Below are positions 8,802-18,585 of a stretch of 27,739 bases of DNA, piece after piece. Position 1 is the stretch's first letter. Every line of letters begins with the position of its first letter. Source of the DNA: Dicyema japonicum. Lineage: Eukaryota; Dicyemida; Rhombozoa; Dicyemidae. The stretch is taken from NCBI GenBank assembly GCA_011109175.1, contig RDEW01000019.1:923978-951716 (forward strand), given 5' to 3'. The notes beneath the pieces are model-generated. The model was not told the DNA's origin. It did not search any database and saw only the letters and a program-made list of their open reading frames with translations. Made by a program: the position numbers and the translations under genes.

Positions 8802-11151
8802 TTAAGTTTCTCGACGAACAGCACGTGGGACAAAGTCAATCATAGTCTTCTGCCTCATGAAAGACTTTTTCCGATTTACCAGAGGAAAGTCTTCCTTTGA
8901 AGTTTTCGCTGGGGGATTTGAAAAAGCAGCGGTGAGAACACATCCACCAGCATCCAAGCCGTCAAGGACAGTCAATGCCACTTGGCTCGCAGATTCGTCA
9001 ACAAAGTCCACATAGGCGACCCGCTTAGACTTCCCACTTTTCCTCGTGACGAGTCTCACGTCCTTTACGCCAGTGATTCCGTTTCTTTTCAAGAACTCCC
9101 CCAAACCGACAGAATCCATTTCCTGTGGCAAATTGCGAACAAACAACTTGGTCTTTTCCAAATCAGTGTTATATTGGAACCCCTGGGACCCATAACTCGA
9201 CACAAACATCGGCCTTGTCTCTACAAGAGAACGATCAAGCTTAAGAGCTTGAGTAGCATCCTCCTCAGTCTCAAACTCCACGTAGGCAAAACCTCTATGC
9301 TTTCCACGACTGTCATCTCCGACTATCCTCACGTCCCTTACAGATCCGACCTGATCAAATCTGTGTCTAATGTCCTCGGATTTTACGGAATACGACAGAT
9401 TGGACACAAAAACTGTACATAGATTCCGTTCTTTCTCACTTCGAATTCTTTTCGCAGGAGATTCGATCCCCGACTCAATCCGCAGTCGTTTTTTGTTTGA
9501 ATTTGTATTTTTTGAAAACTTTTCGGAAGAATTCGGCTTATTTGGATCATCCGTGACTTCCGTATCGTCGGTTTTACTGGAAGAAGTCACATTTTCACCA
9601 ATGTCTACCTTTTCCGCCAAATTCCGCGTTTTATTGAAATTTTTGTCATTTTTAGCGGATTTCTTATAAGACTGAGCTTTTCCGGCAAAATTCTGGACAT
9701 AGTTCCGATTTTTCTCTGTGATTATCCGCACAGCCATCCAATACGAGTTGTGGTCTCCATGAATCCGCTCGAATCCAATATATAAGTCAGCAATCATCTG
9801 AGTGTGGTCCCTCACGCAGGCTACTGCCCTCTTTAATACTCTCCGTTGACTGGTAATATCACCGTAACAACTTTCAAGGGTGTAATAGTCGTTCCAATAT
9901 CTGAACTTCTCCCGTAATTCCGTTGTAACGATCCATTCAAACACATTTCTTGACTTTTCAAAGTCGGTTTTGGCAACAAACTTTCCATAAAACAGGAGAA
10001 TCTCGCTCAGTGAAACTAAGTCGTCGGAGAAATCTCAAATAAAAGAAAAAATTACTCGTTTGGAAAAAATGGAGAGCGTAGTCACACATTTCGCAGACAG
10101 AGTCGTAATGCTCCGTAGAAAATCCATTTTCCACGTGTCGCATCTTGTAGAACATTATTGCCGCTAAATACAGTCCCTTGTAGTCCTTAGTACTCGTGAA
10201 TTTCACGGAAAAGGCTGCGTGGAAAACCTCTACAATAAAACTTTAGAATACCGGCAAAAATTGCAAGCAACCTTTCATCACACGTGTTTCTAGGCGAGTA
10301 CCTTATGAGTTGGATTCTGTAAACCCAGAAAGAAGAGTTGTCCGGAAACAGAAAATTTGCCCTCTCCACCACGGAATTCACCGATTTCAGGTAAGTTTCT
10401 GTTGAATCGTAGCGACTTAACTGATACTGAGAAAGTTGAGATACCAGAAGTTGAATGTACAAACTCCAGTGCGGCTCACTGTCAGGGAAGAGATCGAGAA
10501 TCCTCTCCAAAATATTTTGTCTCCGTTTTGTGGCAGAAACGTGGGTATTCGCAGACAAATATTCGTCAAATAGAGACAAAGACGGTTCCTTCTAAAAATA
10601 AATAAAAAAAGACGTTCAAATTATCCTCAAACGGTTGAAAAAGTCGAATAAGTCGTCTCGACTCAGCCAATTTTGGGATTGAGGACCTCCCAGACCACTC
10701 ACTGAACTCTTCCCAGACAGTCTCTAATTCCATGGTTGGAACACCAATTTCCTTAACGTAAAGTTCTGATAATCTTTCTTCATCAGGGACCTCTTGTGAC
10801 CGTTCGAATTGACGAGCTTTCTCCCAAAGACAATGGGAGAGACCCACGTGGTTGCCACAGTATTTTAAGGCTTCGTCGATAACCTGGATGACTTCATCCA
10901 CGTGGTTGCTTGTGACCATAACCAGGTCGACGTAAATGTTCCAAATGTTAAAGCCTAAATAAGAATATTGAAAACTGTTAAGACTTCGGGCAGCTCTGTC
11001 GAGAAGGGGGAAGAGGTATTCGATCTCGGGGGACTCCCTACTAAGTTCGTCGTCAATCCATTCGAGCCACAGTTCTAATATTTATTATGGGGTACCATTT
11101 GAAGGCGGAAAATTTTGGCTGAATTGTTCTCTGAGTCTTCGACGGTCAAGG
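8802..11151 (-). CDS. SART3: SART3-like U4/U6 snRNP recycling factor, 5' end missing
   Basis: SART3 (Prp24 counterpart) reanneals U4 and U6 snRNAs after splicing. Removing four GT-AG introns, 11075-11095 (21 nt), 10592-10613, 10230-10251 and 10034-10055 (22 nt each), yields 753 continuous residues. The first visible residues are LDRRRLREQFSQN, then NELWLEWIDDEL, matching the first HAT repeat of SART3. Further HAT repeats follow, for example YGKFVAKTDFEKSRNVFEW across the last intron. A charged linker with SPAKRIRSEK leads to two RRMs: RNP2 VFVSNL with RNP1 RGFAYVEF, and RNP2 LFVRNL with RNP1 RVAYVDF. The C-terminus has MIDFVPRAV, like the LSm-contacting tail. The 5' end stops at the N at 11152, where the sequence changes abruptly, so the start is missing. 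Human SART3 has 963 residues. Confidence 0.93.
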
Positions 11152-11460
11152 NAGCCCTGAGATGCCATATGGGCAGAGGGTTCAATTAGACAAGGCGCTC
11201 TCGGAGTTGTTTCAGCAACCAGAATCGAACCTGCCTGAGGAGGCTGGCGAACAGGCAGGCGAGGAAGGTTGTTGATTAAATATATTAACTTTTTTATTGT
11301 TTGTTAAATAAAGTGGGGTGTTTTTTTTATAATTTTTGTTATCAAAGTGTGTCTAATTGGCGAATATGAATAAAACAATCGGAACCATATACCACCAGAC
11401 AATCGCGCCGGCTGTGAAATATGCCTCTACTGCGTAGAGATTCGCGCTATCAGTAGCCAC
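11152..11460. other. Scaffold join and following stretch
   Basis: The N at 11152 ends the SART3 frame. Unlike most other N sites, no duplicated flanks are seen here. After it, the plus strand holds an open tail reading MPYGQRVQLDKALSELFQQP, then EEAGEQAGEEGC and a stop at about 11276. An AATAAA follows near 11308. This could be the 3' end of an unrelated gene or element. I do not recognise it. Confidence 0.4.
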
Positions 11461-11479
11461 TATTTAAAAACTAAACTTA

Positions 11480-11835
11480 CTGCAAAGGAAAACATCACGT
11501 ATGCTGGGACCACAATGCGAAACAGAAATACTTCCCCTGCTGATGGATTTTACGACTCGTAAATATGGTTCAGGATTTCTAAGCATTTGCGAGGAAGATG
11601 GACATTCACTAAGCCTCTCACTGTTCCACGCAAAAGAAAATCGGTTGGCTAAGAAATTTCTTTTTCCAATCGGCTTCCTCTGCAAGGATCAAAGAAGGTA
11701 TTTCCGTTCGACAGTGGGATCAATGGAGACGCACAGGCTTTGGATGGCACATTTGGTTGCGGGAACTGGGATCATTTAATTAGTTGACTTTACTCTGTCT
11801 TTCTTTCTCGATGATCCCAAGGTTAATAAATAAAT
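11480..11835 (+). pseudogene. Retroelement 3' end relic
   Basis: An open frame at 11501-11779 starts MLGPQCETEILPLLMDF and ends THRLWMAHLVAGTGII. The ending and the downstream TTTAATTAGTTGAC ... GATGATCCCAAGGTTAATAAATA resemble the ends at 2085-2165 and 15270-15350. Shorter GGCTGGGATCA endings occur at 3230 and 17480. This suggests the 3' coding end and tail of a repeated element. It may be partly coding but shows no domain I can name. Confidence 0.35.
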
Positions 11836-11839
11836 AATC

Positions 11840-13055
11840 AAAGTGCGTCAAATTAACATATAGTAAATCGACTGTAAGATAAAAATTGTAAGGAAAGCGA
11901 GATTCTTCTATTTTTAACCCAGTGATCTGGGGGGTTAAATCCTCTCAAAATTGCCATTTCTCAAATTTGCAACCTCGTATATTCGCAATCCAATGCTTAA
12001 AAGTGCATTTTCCATAACAAAATTTAACCCTGGGGTTAATAAAATAATAAATGGATATTCTCACTGAGATTGTTAACTTTTTGTGATGCCAGATTCCACC
12101 GTTTTTGTGAAAAAGGTAGGAACTCGCCAAGTCTATCTTAGTCCACGCGAAGAAATGTTGGTCTGCCAGAAGTTTATTCCCAAATTGATTTTATGAGAGG
12201 AGGCTCTCCGGGCAAGGGTGGTTACAATAGAGAACCTAAGTGACCTACTTATTGTGAGAATTTGAATCACAACCTGATTGGCCATACTTTCTATTTCTTT
12301 TTCGGTGATCCCAGTAGTTTCCGTTCCTTCGTTGGAAATAGTATACAAACAATTTGTTCTACAGAGTATCGAATACAAGTGCAAGTACACAGATATATGC
12401 ATATCAAAGGCATGGTAGAGAAAGATACTTTTTGATAACCTGGAAAGATGTGACGTTTTTATGGCCGTCTACAAAAGAGTATAGACAAGAACCATGAAAA
12501 TATCGACTAATGTAATGGGCTTGGACTTGCTTTCACTCGAGATTGTCTCCAGGGATACACCTCATTTTTACTTATGAATGAAACGTCCAAATATAAGAAA
12601 TGGTTTTGCATCAGAAAAACTGATTTATCAACCAGAGATAACAGAGTTACTAAGAATATATTGAGACTGGGACCATACAAGCGACATTATTAACGATGCA
12701 CCTGTGAAATATCTTGGTATAAGTAAGAATAATAGGATGTTACTGAACCGTTTCACTCAGAGGTTCCAGAGTTACCGAGATATTTGAAAGAAATATATTG
12801 TCCACCCTCTGTAAGAGAGTATCTGAGTACTTCTGAGTACTTATAGATGTTTTACTGAGGTCTCCGAGTCTTTGGAATCTTTCTGAATAAAGAAATTATC
12901 AGATTCCATTCAGGGGGAATCCAAATTGGTGATCTGAAATATTCACAGTTAGGCTTAGGAACTCAAGTAAAACTAATAATGTCCAAGCACACACCAGACT
13001 TAACTAGAAAGGGAACGTCAATATAAGTCTATAAGTCTGTTCAAGTTCTTTCCAA
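11840..13055. other. Gene-poor stretch with faint LINE traces
   Basis: The plus strand at 12700-12745 reads NDAPVKYLGISKNNRML, like the YLG block of LINE reverse transcriptases, but stops surround it. A minus-strand 89-codon frame at 12133-12402 has no recognisable similarity. No host gene, tRNA or intact repeat was seen. Confidence 0.35.
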
Positions 13056-13059
13056 ATTT

Positions 13060-13470
13060 CTACAGCATGACTAATAGTCGTAGAATCATTTTGAAACGAT
13101 ACCCAGGAAAAAGCATTTGGACGAATTTGACAAATTCCGGATGTTCTACAGCAGCAAAAGGAGTGTTACTGGAATATATGTATCTAGCGAGTTGCATATC
13201 AATCAAATTTTTCTTCGTCGTCGTAGTAACGAAATTGATTAAAGACTGGTCCCTCATCCTTGGAAGGAATTCGCTGATCAAATCACTTTCAGGTTTCGAC
13301 GGATTTTCAGGGATATCAATATTAGTTCGACATAACAAATGATGCTGCCTCATCCGAGATACAAGACCTTGTACCTCCTTCCTCAATTACGGCATCTGGC
13401 TCGACTCCCGGTCTTTCCAGGAATAATACGTTTATCGAAGTAAGCCCACAAGGCATCTGTTTTCTTCCAG
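13060..13470 (-). pseudogene. hAT transposase N-terminal relic with BED zinc finger
   Basis: The minus strand reads ALWAYFDKRI, then SRARCRN, and after a frame change RKEVQGLVSRMRQHHLLC. This is a BED finger (aromatic W and F, C-x2-C, H-x3-C). The second Cys of C-x2-C falls on a TGA that a single-base deletion explains (TG followed directly by AGG), which also shifts the frame. Downstream, QLARYIYSSNTPFAAVEHPEF and FPGYR match the segment after BED fingers in ZBED/DUF659-type hAT transposases. The catalytic region is absent. Only the N-terminal part of a dead transposase remains. Confidence 0.7.
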
Positions 13471-13565
13471 ACATTAAAAAAATTTAAATGATTAATATAA
13501 ATCATTGATTTTTTTGTTGATTTTTTTTTAATTTAAGGAAAAATTTATTCTTTTATTTAAAACTG

Positions 13566-13751
13566 TCATCCAGCCAAAGTTGACCCCGCCGACATTATCG
13601 ACGTTGCGTTGCCTTTCACAATTGCAACAGAGATCAACTGGAGTAGCCACCGGGTCTCACGTGCGTCGTGGCTTTTTAGTGTAGCTAAGCTTCCAAGTTT
13701 CTTTAGGAAGCGAAGCGATTTTCCACCTATTCCTCCAGTTGTCACGACCAC
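13566..13751 (-). pseudogene. Mobile-element ORF tail, copy E
   Basis: The minus frame is open for 61 codons and reads KSLRFLKKLGSLATLKSHD, then ARETRWLLQLISVAIVKGNATSI in consecutive segments. It is clearly related to copy D (6845-7050) at the protein level, yet diverged in DNA. The conserved pattern is L-x-FL-x2-LG, then RE-x2-WL-x3-IS-x2-I-x-(R/K)GN. Confidence 0.5.
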
Positions 13752-13957
13752 TATCCACTATCGAATAAAATCAAATGATTTAAATCTAACAACCCTGAAC
13801 AGAATTCTCTCAAGTGGTAATAAATAACCGTACACGAGTAAATGTGATCAATTCTAGTCTAGATTTTAAAATTTATAGGATTGATGAGATGACTTCTCAC
13901 TTAGTCTTGACAACCACGTACGAACAAAATTTAAAAATAATATTCAAAATCAAAAAA

Positions 13958-14028
13958 GGCTCCAGTGAGGATCGAACCCATGACCTTCTGTTTACGAGAC
14001 AGACGCTCTACCACTGAGCTATGAAGCC
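13958..14028 (-). tRNA. tRNA-Thr, anticodon CGT
   Basis: The minus strand folds into a full 71-nt cloverleaf. The acceptor stem is GGCTTCA with TGGAGCC (one G-U). The D arm is GCTC-AGTGGTA-GAGC. The anticodon stem TCTGT/ACAGA encloses the loop CTCGTAA, giving anticodon CGT (Thr, ACG codons). The variable loop is 5 nt, followed by the T arm ATGGG-TTCGATC-CTCAC with a mismatch in its outer pair and one G-U. A run of six T follows directly downstream, a polymerase III terminator. There is no intron and CCA is not encoded, as expected for a eukaryotic nuclear tRNA. Confidence 0.92.
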
Positions 14029-14089
14029 ATCTATGCGCCTAAAGTCTCAAGAAAGTAATATATTTACTCTTATAAGCAACAACATAGAA

Positions 14090-14830
14090 TCATGTTAGTA
14101 TAATTTCATTCGTGCCGCGTTTGTATGATCCCAATAGTAGTCTCTTCCACCCTTTCCTATTCGATGCTAGACTCGGCAAACTACTGAGGTCCTCACCATC
14201 CCGTATTTCTCTTCTTATTGGTCTCATATCTCCATTATGTACTTCGGAAGCGTTATTCGAGGACGACCTATGAACTTTTTCCCAGATGTTGCAATGAATT
14301 CCTCCATGANGTCTCTTCCACCCTTTCCTATTCGATGCTAGACTCAGCAAACTAATGAGGTCTTCACCATCCCGTATTTCTCTTCTTATTGGTCTCATAT
14401 TTTTATTATGTACTTCGGAAGCGTTATTCGAGGACGACCTATGAACTTTTTCCCAGATGTTGCAATGAAGTCCTCCATGATGTCTCTATTCTAAGAATTT
14501 GATCAAACAGATTCCACTGAATCTTCATGATCAGGGTTCTCAGGGGTCCAGATGAGCATTTTGCATAATGCTTCACTCCTTACAGGTATTGGCCAATTTA
14601 GTCCCAAGATTGACCAAACGGACGGTGTCGAAAGCTCTGATGAGATCAATTTTAATAATAGTCCTTAAACTTTGGAATCTTTGATGAATAGCACAATGCC
14701 ACCTATGGTTGTTGATCTCCCAGTCTTGAACCCACTTTGACTTTGAGCCAAGTACTTGTCCACTGGTTATTGGATCCATTAAGTACTATCAGGGCAAGAA
14801 TCTTTCGCATGTTATTTAGACGAGTAAGAT
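14090..14830 (-). pseudogene. LINE relic: reverse-transcriptase piece plus C-terminal tail
   Basis: On the minus strand, 14573-14779 reads MDPITSGQVLGSKSKWVQDW and then IIKIDLIRAFDTVRL, like the first palm block (FD) of LINE reverse transcriptases. After only about 90 nt comes GKKFIGRPRITLP, then MRPIRREIRDGEDL and SLASNRKGWKRL. This is a typical tail of LINE ORFs (GRPR ... LA-x-R-x-W). A frame change lies between GRPRITLP and MRPIRRE. The GVPQG and YADD blocks are missing, so the element is internally deleted. Confidence 0.55.
14140..14480. repeat. Direct repeat across N at 14310 (assembly-type duplication)
   Basis: Bases 14140-14309 and 14311-14480 are about 96 percent identical by eye, with a single N between them. 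The repeated unit is the LINE tail described for this region. Confidence 0.8.
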
Positions 14831-15239
14831 TATTCCATAGGCTGGGGGTTAATGTTTGCATTTTCTATCTGTCCAATGCGTAAGACTGTTTACGTAAAAA
14901 AACTTGGCGACCTTTCCTGCCGATAAAGAGCCGGAGAGAGGGTGAGGCAAAAGGTGGTAAACGAACTTATCGCGAATGACTTGTATAACTGGAATCTGAG
15001 TGAATAACCTCACTAAACAACTCTGTTCTCGTGGAAGGGTTGGACATATTTAGTTTGTGGGGCCATTTGTTTTGATGGTCTCTACCCTCCATCAACCTTA
15101 CACTGACAGCTGCTCACCCACTATTGAGCTCAACGAGGTCCACAACTAATAAAAGAAATACGTGACCCTTGGAGGACAATTTATCTTCATGTTCGTCATA
15201 GCCTCAAACCTTCTGACAGCTGAGAAGAGGGATGGCCGA

Positions 15240-15545
15240 TTGAGCGGATCTCCACAAATCGTAATAAAAAAGTGTTGTCACGCATGAAAGCCAAAAGAGC
15301 AATAATAATAAAATAACTAATTCCTTGATCCCGACTCGTTCTAACGGAACCTTCAACCAAGAACAGTGTTCCAGATGACTTTGATCGGGGAGCTGAGGTT
15401 GGTTCCAGAACTCGTCACCAAGGAACAAAATTGTCTCCTGGTGGAAAGAATAGTTGGATTTTTTTAAATGCCGGCCAGGCATTGGGCGTCTCCTGTGTAA
15501 GGTGGATCCAATGACGCCATCAGAGGGAAGAAATTTTTCAACCAA
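15240..15545 (-). mobile_element. Relic of a repeated element (R-x-RP-x-PG-x-H family), second copy
   Basis: The minus frame (113 codons) starts MVEKFLPSDGVIGSTLHRRR and continues PMPGRHLKKSNYSFHQE. DNA and translation match 1925-2040 on the plus strand. The later part, around GGGATCAAGGAATTAGTTATTTT, parallels the tail at 11770-11790. No catalytic motif is visible. Confidence 0.45.
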
Positions 15546-15599
15546 TAGTCACATAGCACCACACGACTTTATCAATAAAAAACTTGTTGTATCAATATA

Positions 15600-15990
15600 T
15601 TAATAAAAGAACAGGGTCACATCCATCACAAGGCGGTTAAGTTTTGTGGAGCCGTCATTATCTCTATCTTTAATCAATTGACTGTCTACATAATTGGCAT
15701 CTACCATTGGAAATATGCATCCTCATCTGAGAAGAGTTGTCCATCAACTCTTTTTCGCCACATAATAATCATCTTCCCTCTTACTTTCAATGAGAAATCC
15801 AACAATTACCGTCACTTCCTCCACAAGTTACCCCAACCCCACTAACATGCAGGAGGTCCGTACGCTTCCACAAGTCTCTTAGAATCATGTACATGAGCAC
15901 ACCAAAATAGTTAAATAACCCCCGCGGCAAATCCCCGTCACCTCCAGAGAATGTCAACTTTGGCGTGGTAGACGAACAGTGTACAAGTTC
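15600..15990 (-). CDS. Unidentified spliced gene, 3' part
   Basis: Stop TAA is at 15600-15602. Going upstream, GT-AG introns of 23 nt (15682-15704), 22 nt (15727-15748), 24 nt (15819-15842) and 25 nt (15878-15902) connect open pieces. The spliced protein includes LTFSGGDGDLPRGLFNYF, EVTVIVGFLIESKREDDYY, VAKKNEDAYFQC and QLIKDRDNDGSTKLNRLVMD. An alternative uses a 26-nt intron at about 15786-15811 and reads VRGKMIIMWRKRVDG before DEDAYFQC. Both share the last intron. No start codon is placed, and the upstream end runs into the N-associated duplication at 16001. I do not recognise the family. The final exon and its 23-nt intron are the best supported part. Confidence 0.45.
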
Positions 15991-16000
15991 AGTACATCGA

Positions 16001-16339
16001 AAAAAATGACTTTCTGCAAATCATCCAATTTACATGTGGGTAGAGAGAAGTGTCTACTCGAAGACCAAGGTTTTCTCGAATGTCGAGTTCTTTTCGAAGT
16101 AATAAATTAAAAATAATATTATTGAAAATGAGAAGAGTTCTTTCCGAAGTAATCAATGAACCACTCAATNAAAAAATGACTTTCTGCAAATCATCCAATT
16201 TACACGTGGGTAGAGAGAAGTGTCTACTCGAAGACCAAGGTTTTCTCGAATATCGAGTTCTTTTCGAAGTAATAAATTAAAAATAATATTATTGAAAATG
16301 AGAAGAGTTCTTTCCGAAGTAATCAATGAACCATTCAAT
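16001..16339. repeat. Direct repeat across N at 16170 (assembly-type duplication)
   Basis: Bases 16001-16169 and 16171-16339 are near-identical (period 170 bp) around a single N. The unit includes the last codons and the 3' flank of the mS31 gene, so a second partial mS31 C-terminus appears at about 16119-16169. That copy should be ignored as a gene. Confidence 0.85.
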
Positions 16340-17065
16340 ATGTTCCTCTTTTTCAGCCAAAGACAGATGAGGATTGTGGGAGAGGGCATTTGTTAATAGA
16401 GAAATGAAATTCTTAGTCTCTGTCTTTTCTACTCTGCCAGCAAACCGTCTTCCAATGAAGATGTGATCTTTGAAATCACCGTCCTCTTCAACCATGTGCT
16501 CGTTGTCGATCGGAAACGGTCTCATCTTCCCCACGTGGATCATATCCATAATTTCATCCCAGTAATTGAAAAGACTTACCAGATGCGACTTATAGAGACT
16601 ATTCTGATACAGTTTGTCCCAGTACTCCACAAGATGGTCGTTGTTCTCAAATTCTCCATCCTGGAATTTCGAAATGGCAGAAAGATTATAATTAGTAAAC
16701 GAAGTGTCAGAGTTTTGATTAGACCCCTGAGACCACATATCACCTTTATTAAATTTGGGGTTTCTTGAACGCTGAGACTGATCTTTGTACGACTTAGATT
16801 CAACTGTCGCTTTTGGATAAAAACAACCCCCTACCTGATCTGAAGTTTGATTTCTGATTATTTAGGGTAAATTTATTATTGGATATAATTTTTCTATGAT
16901 GAGTTCCGAATTGACCAGATTTGGGATTATAACCTTCATTGAACATTACCTTCCCGTCACCTTTTCCGGGTATTTTATTATTGGATATCCATCTTACATT
17001 TACAGATCTCCTCATTGACCCTATGATTCAATTATTCTATTACCAAGAAATGTGTAAGTAAACAT
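16289..17065 (-). CDS. MRPS31: Mitochondrial small ribosomal subunit protein mS31
   Basis: mS31 is a metazoan-type component of the mitochondrial small ribosomal subunit. Two introns are inferred: 17021-17043 (23 nt) and 16810-16834 (25 nt; a 31-nt version ending six bases later also keeps frame). The product is 242 aa. The first exon gives MFTYTFLGSMRRSVNVRWIS, basic and hydroxylated like a mitochondrial presequence. The C-terminal domain carries the family signature: RPFPIDNEH, KDHIFIGRRF, then NALSHNPHLSLAEKEEHIEW and FIDYF, against human FPINNE, EHIFL and SKNPYLS ... EHIEWFRNYF. It is shorter than human mS31 (395 aa), mostly in the linker. Its 3' end lies within an N-associated duplication and its 5' end within a 115-bp tandem duplication. 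Confidence 0.9.
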
Positions 17066-17215
17066 GTCAACAACTAGAATTATTTTTTTTATTTTTGTTA
17101 TATCCATCTTACATTTACAGATCTCCTCATTGACCCTATGATTCAATTATTCTATTACCAAGAAATGTGTAAGTAAACATGTCAACAACTAGAATTATTT
17201 TTTTTATTTTTGTTT
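16986..17215. repeat. Perfect 115-bp tandem duplication at the mS31 5' end
   Basis: Bases 16986-17100 are repeated at 17101-17215 with no differences seen except at the last base. The unit contains the start codon, first intron and start of exon 2 of mS31, plus upstream sequence. A second ATG with the same context therefore lies at 17180. There is no N between copies. It may be a recent real duplication or a collapsed or extended assembly overlap. Confidence 0.8.
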
Positions 17216-18160
17216 TAAAAATTGAAATATTATTAATTTTAAAACAAACTTAAATTAATGAAAAAATCACTTAGTAATTCATCCGAGATAAGAATGATTT
17301 CGGAAAAATTTGTAGGCCACCCTTTTTGAAGGTCATAGAAGGGTTGGGAATGTGGAACGGTTCTTTTCTATGCAGAATTTGCACTGAGCACCACCACAAC
17401 AACAGCATGACGCCACGATAAATTTTTATTAAGATTACTGGCGGAGCATTAGAGAAGAATTCGAGAGATGTTTGAGGCTGGGATCACCTATTAGTGAGTT
17501 AATTCTTTTTTGGTGGTCTTGAGATTTTAAAATAAAATAAAAATAGTAATGATTTCGAGATCAAAGAAGACCCGTTTTGGGGAGCGGTTCAAGATGTCCG
17601 TATCTGCCGATTTCAACCTTCCCTTGTGGTTCTGTTTCCCCCTTAGTTAGACGGGAGGTTCTTTCTCTTTCATCCCAGTAGTCCTGAAGCAATAATAATC
17701 ACTAAGCCATTAAACTAAGTTTTTATTGAGATAACCCTCCTTTAACTCAACGGGAGTTTTTTGCATTTATTTTTTTGACAATCTAGAACACGACTATTGG
17801 GTTATCTCGGCTACTCACAGCAAGCACATCATTTTCGTTTCTCATCCCTGGATCCTACGCACTTTTTGTAGGGTCGCTCTGGTGTCAGCAAAAACTTGAG
17901 ATGATTCGCGGACCCGTTCACATCACTATGCTCTCGAAAAAGTCTACCAAAAATAATGAAAAGAATCCCAATTACCAAAGACAGAACGCTTGTATTTTAA
18001 CCTTTTCTCTAATAGTCTTGCTTCTGTAAATGATTTCTGAGTTCAATTATTTCCCCCTTTATGGTATTGAAGTTTAGTTTTATGTAAAAAAGTCATTTGG
18101 CTGGTCCGCGGTTTGGTTTGATGTCACCAGAGATTATCAATATGGTCGTCACCAGGTTGG
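17216..18160. other. Stretch without a recognised gene
   Basis: A GAGGCTGGGATCA element tail is at about 17468-17480, similar to 3229-3241. Around 17560-17960 there are GC-richer patches and a short run CTACGCACTTTTTGTAGGGT able to form a small hairpin, but no open frame I trust and no known RNA. Confidence 0.35.
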
Positions 18161-18436
18161 ATGAGTACGGTCATGAGTAGCGTTGGATTAGGGAGAGATA
18201 TTGATTCTTTTTGGGAATGCATTAGCTGCATCCTGAGAACCCCCATAACTTTTTGTAATGATCTTCAGTATCCTCTCTTGACTACATACAAGCACATACT
18301 TGACGGAGAACTACCCATAAAACCGTCACCGTTTATCCGTATTAGTGACTCAAGAGATGTCGGTACTGGCCTTTTCTTTTGGAACTCCATCGTTCAATCA
18401 CATGATGTCACGTTAAATAAATTTTGGCAGAGTTGA
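18161..18436 (+). CDS. Hypothetical open frame
   Basis: A 91-codon open frame (second Met gives MSSVGLGRDIDSFWECISC) reads through LQYPLLTTYKHILDGELPI and ends LNKFWQS. Its amino-acid composition is coding-like and unlike the surrounding AT-rich sequence. No family is recognised and no short intron improves it. It may be a host exon or an element fragment. Confidence 0.3.
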   Translation: MSTVMSSVGLGRDIDSFWECISCILRTPITFCNDLQYPLLTTYKHILDGELPIKPSPFIRISDSRDVGTGLFFWNSIVQSHDVTLNKFWQS

Positions 18437-18585
18437 TTTTTTATTGATATGAAAAAAATTGATTTTATTATAAAATTTATTATTATATAATATAATGAAG
18501 GGAATAATTACGTTTTGTATTACATAATAAATAATATAAGTAGCCAACATTAGTAGAGTCGTAATAGACTTTATTGTGTCTTTGA

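Noticed and set aside
8982-9669. Plus-strand open frames of 146 and 99 codons opposite SART3
   Set aside because: They are antisense shadows of the SART3 coding exon, which has clear RRM motifs on the minus strand.
11210-11240. GGTTCGATTC on the minus strand as a tRNA T arm
   Set aside because: No T stem pairs, and no D or anticodon arm lies at the right distance.
16119-16169. Second mS31 C-terminus suggesting a tandem paralogue
   Set aside because: It belongs to a near-identical repeat on the other side of a lone N, so it is most likely an assembly duplicate.
16570-16592. GTAAGT in the mS31 coding exon as an intron donor
   Set aside because: No AG acceptor lies at 21-28 nt, and the uninterrupted frame matches the mS31 domain.
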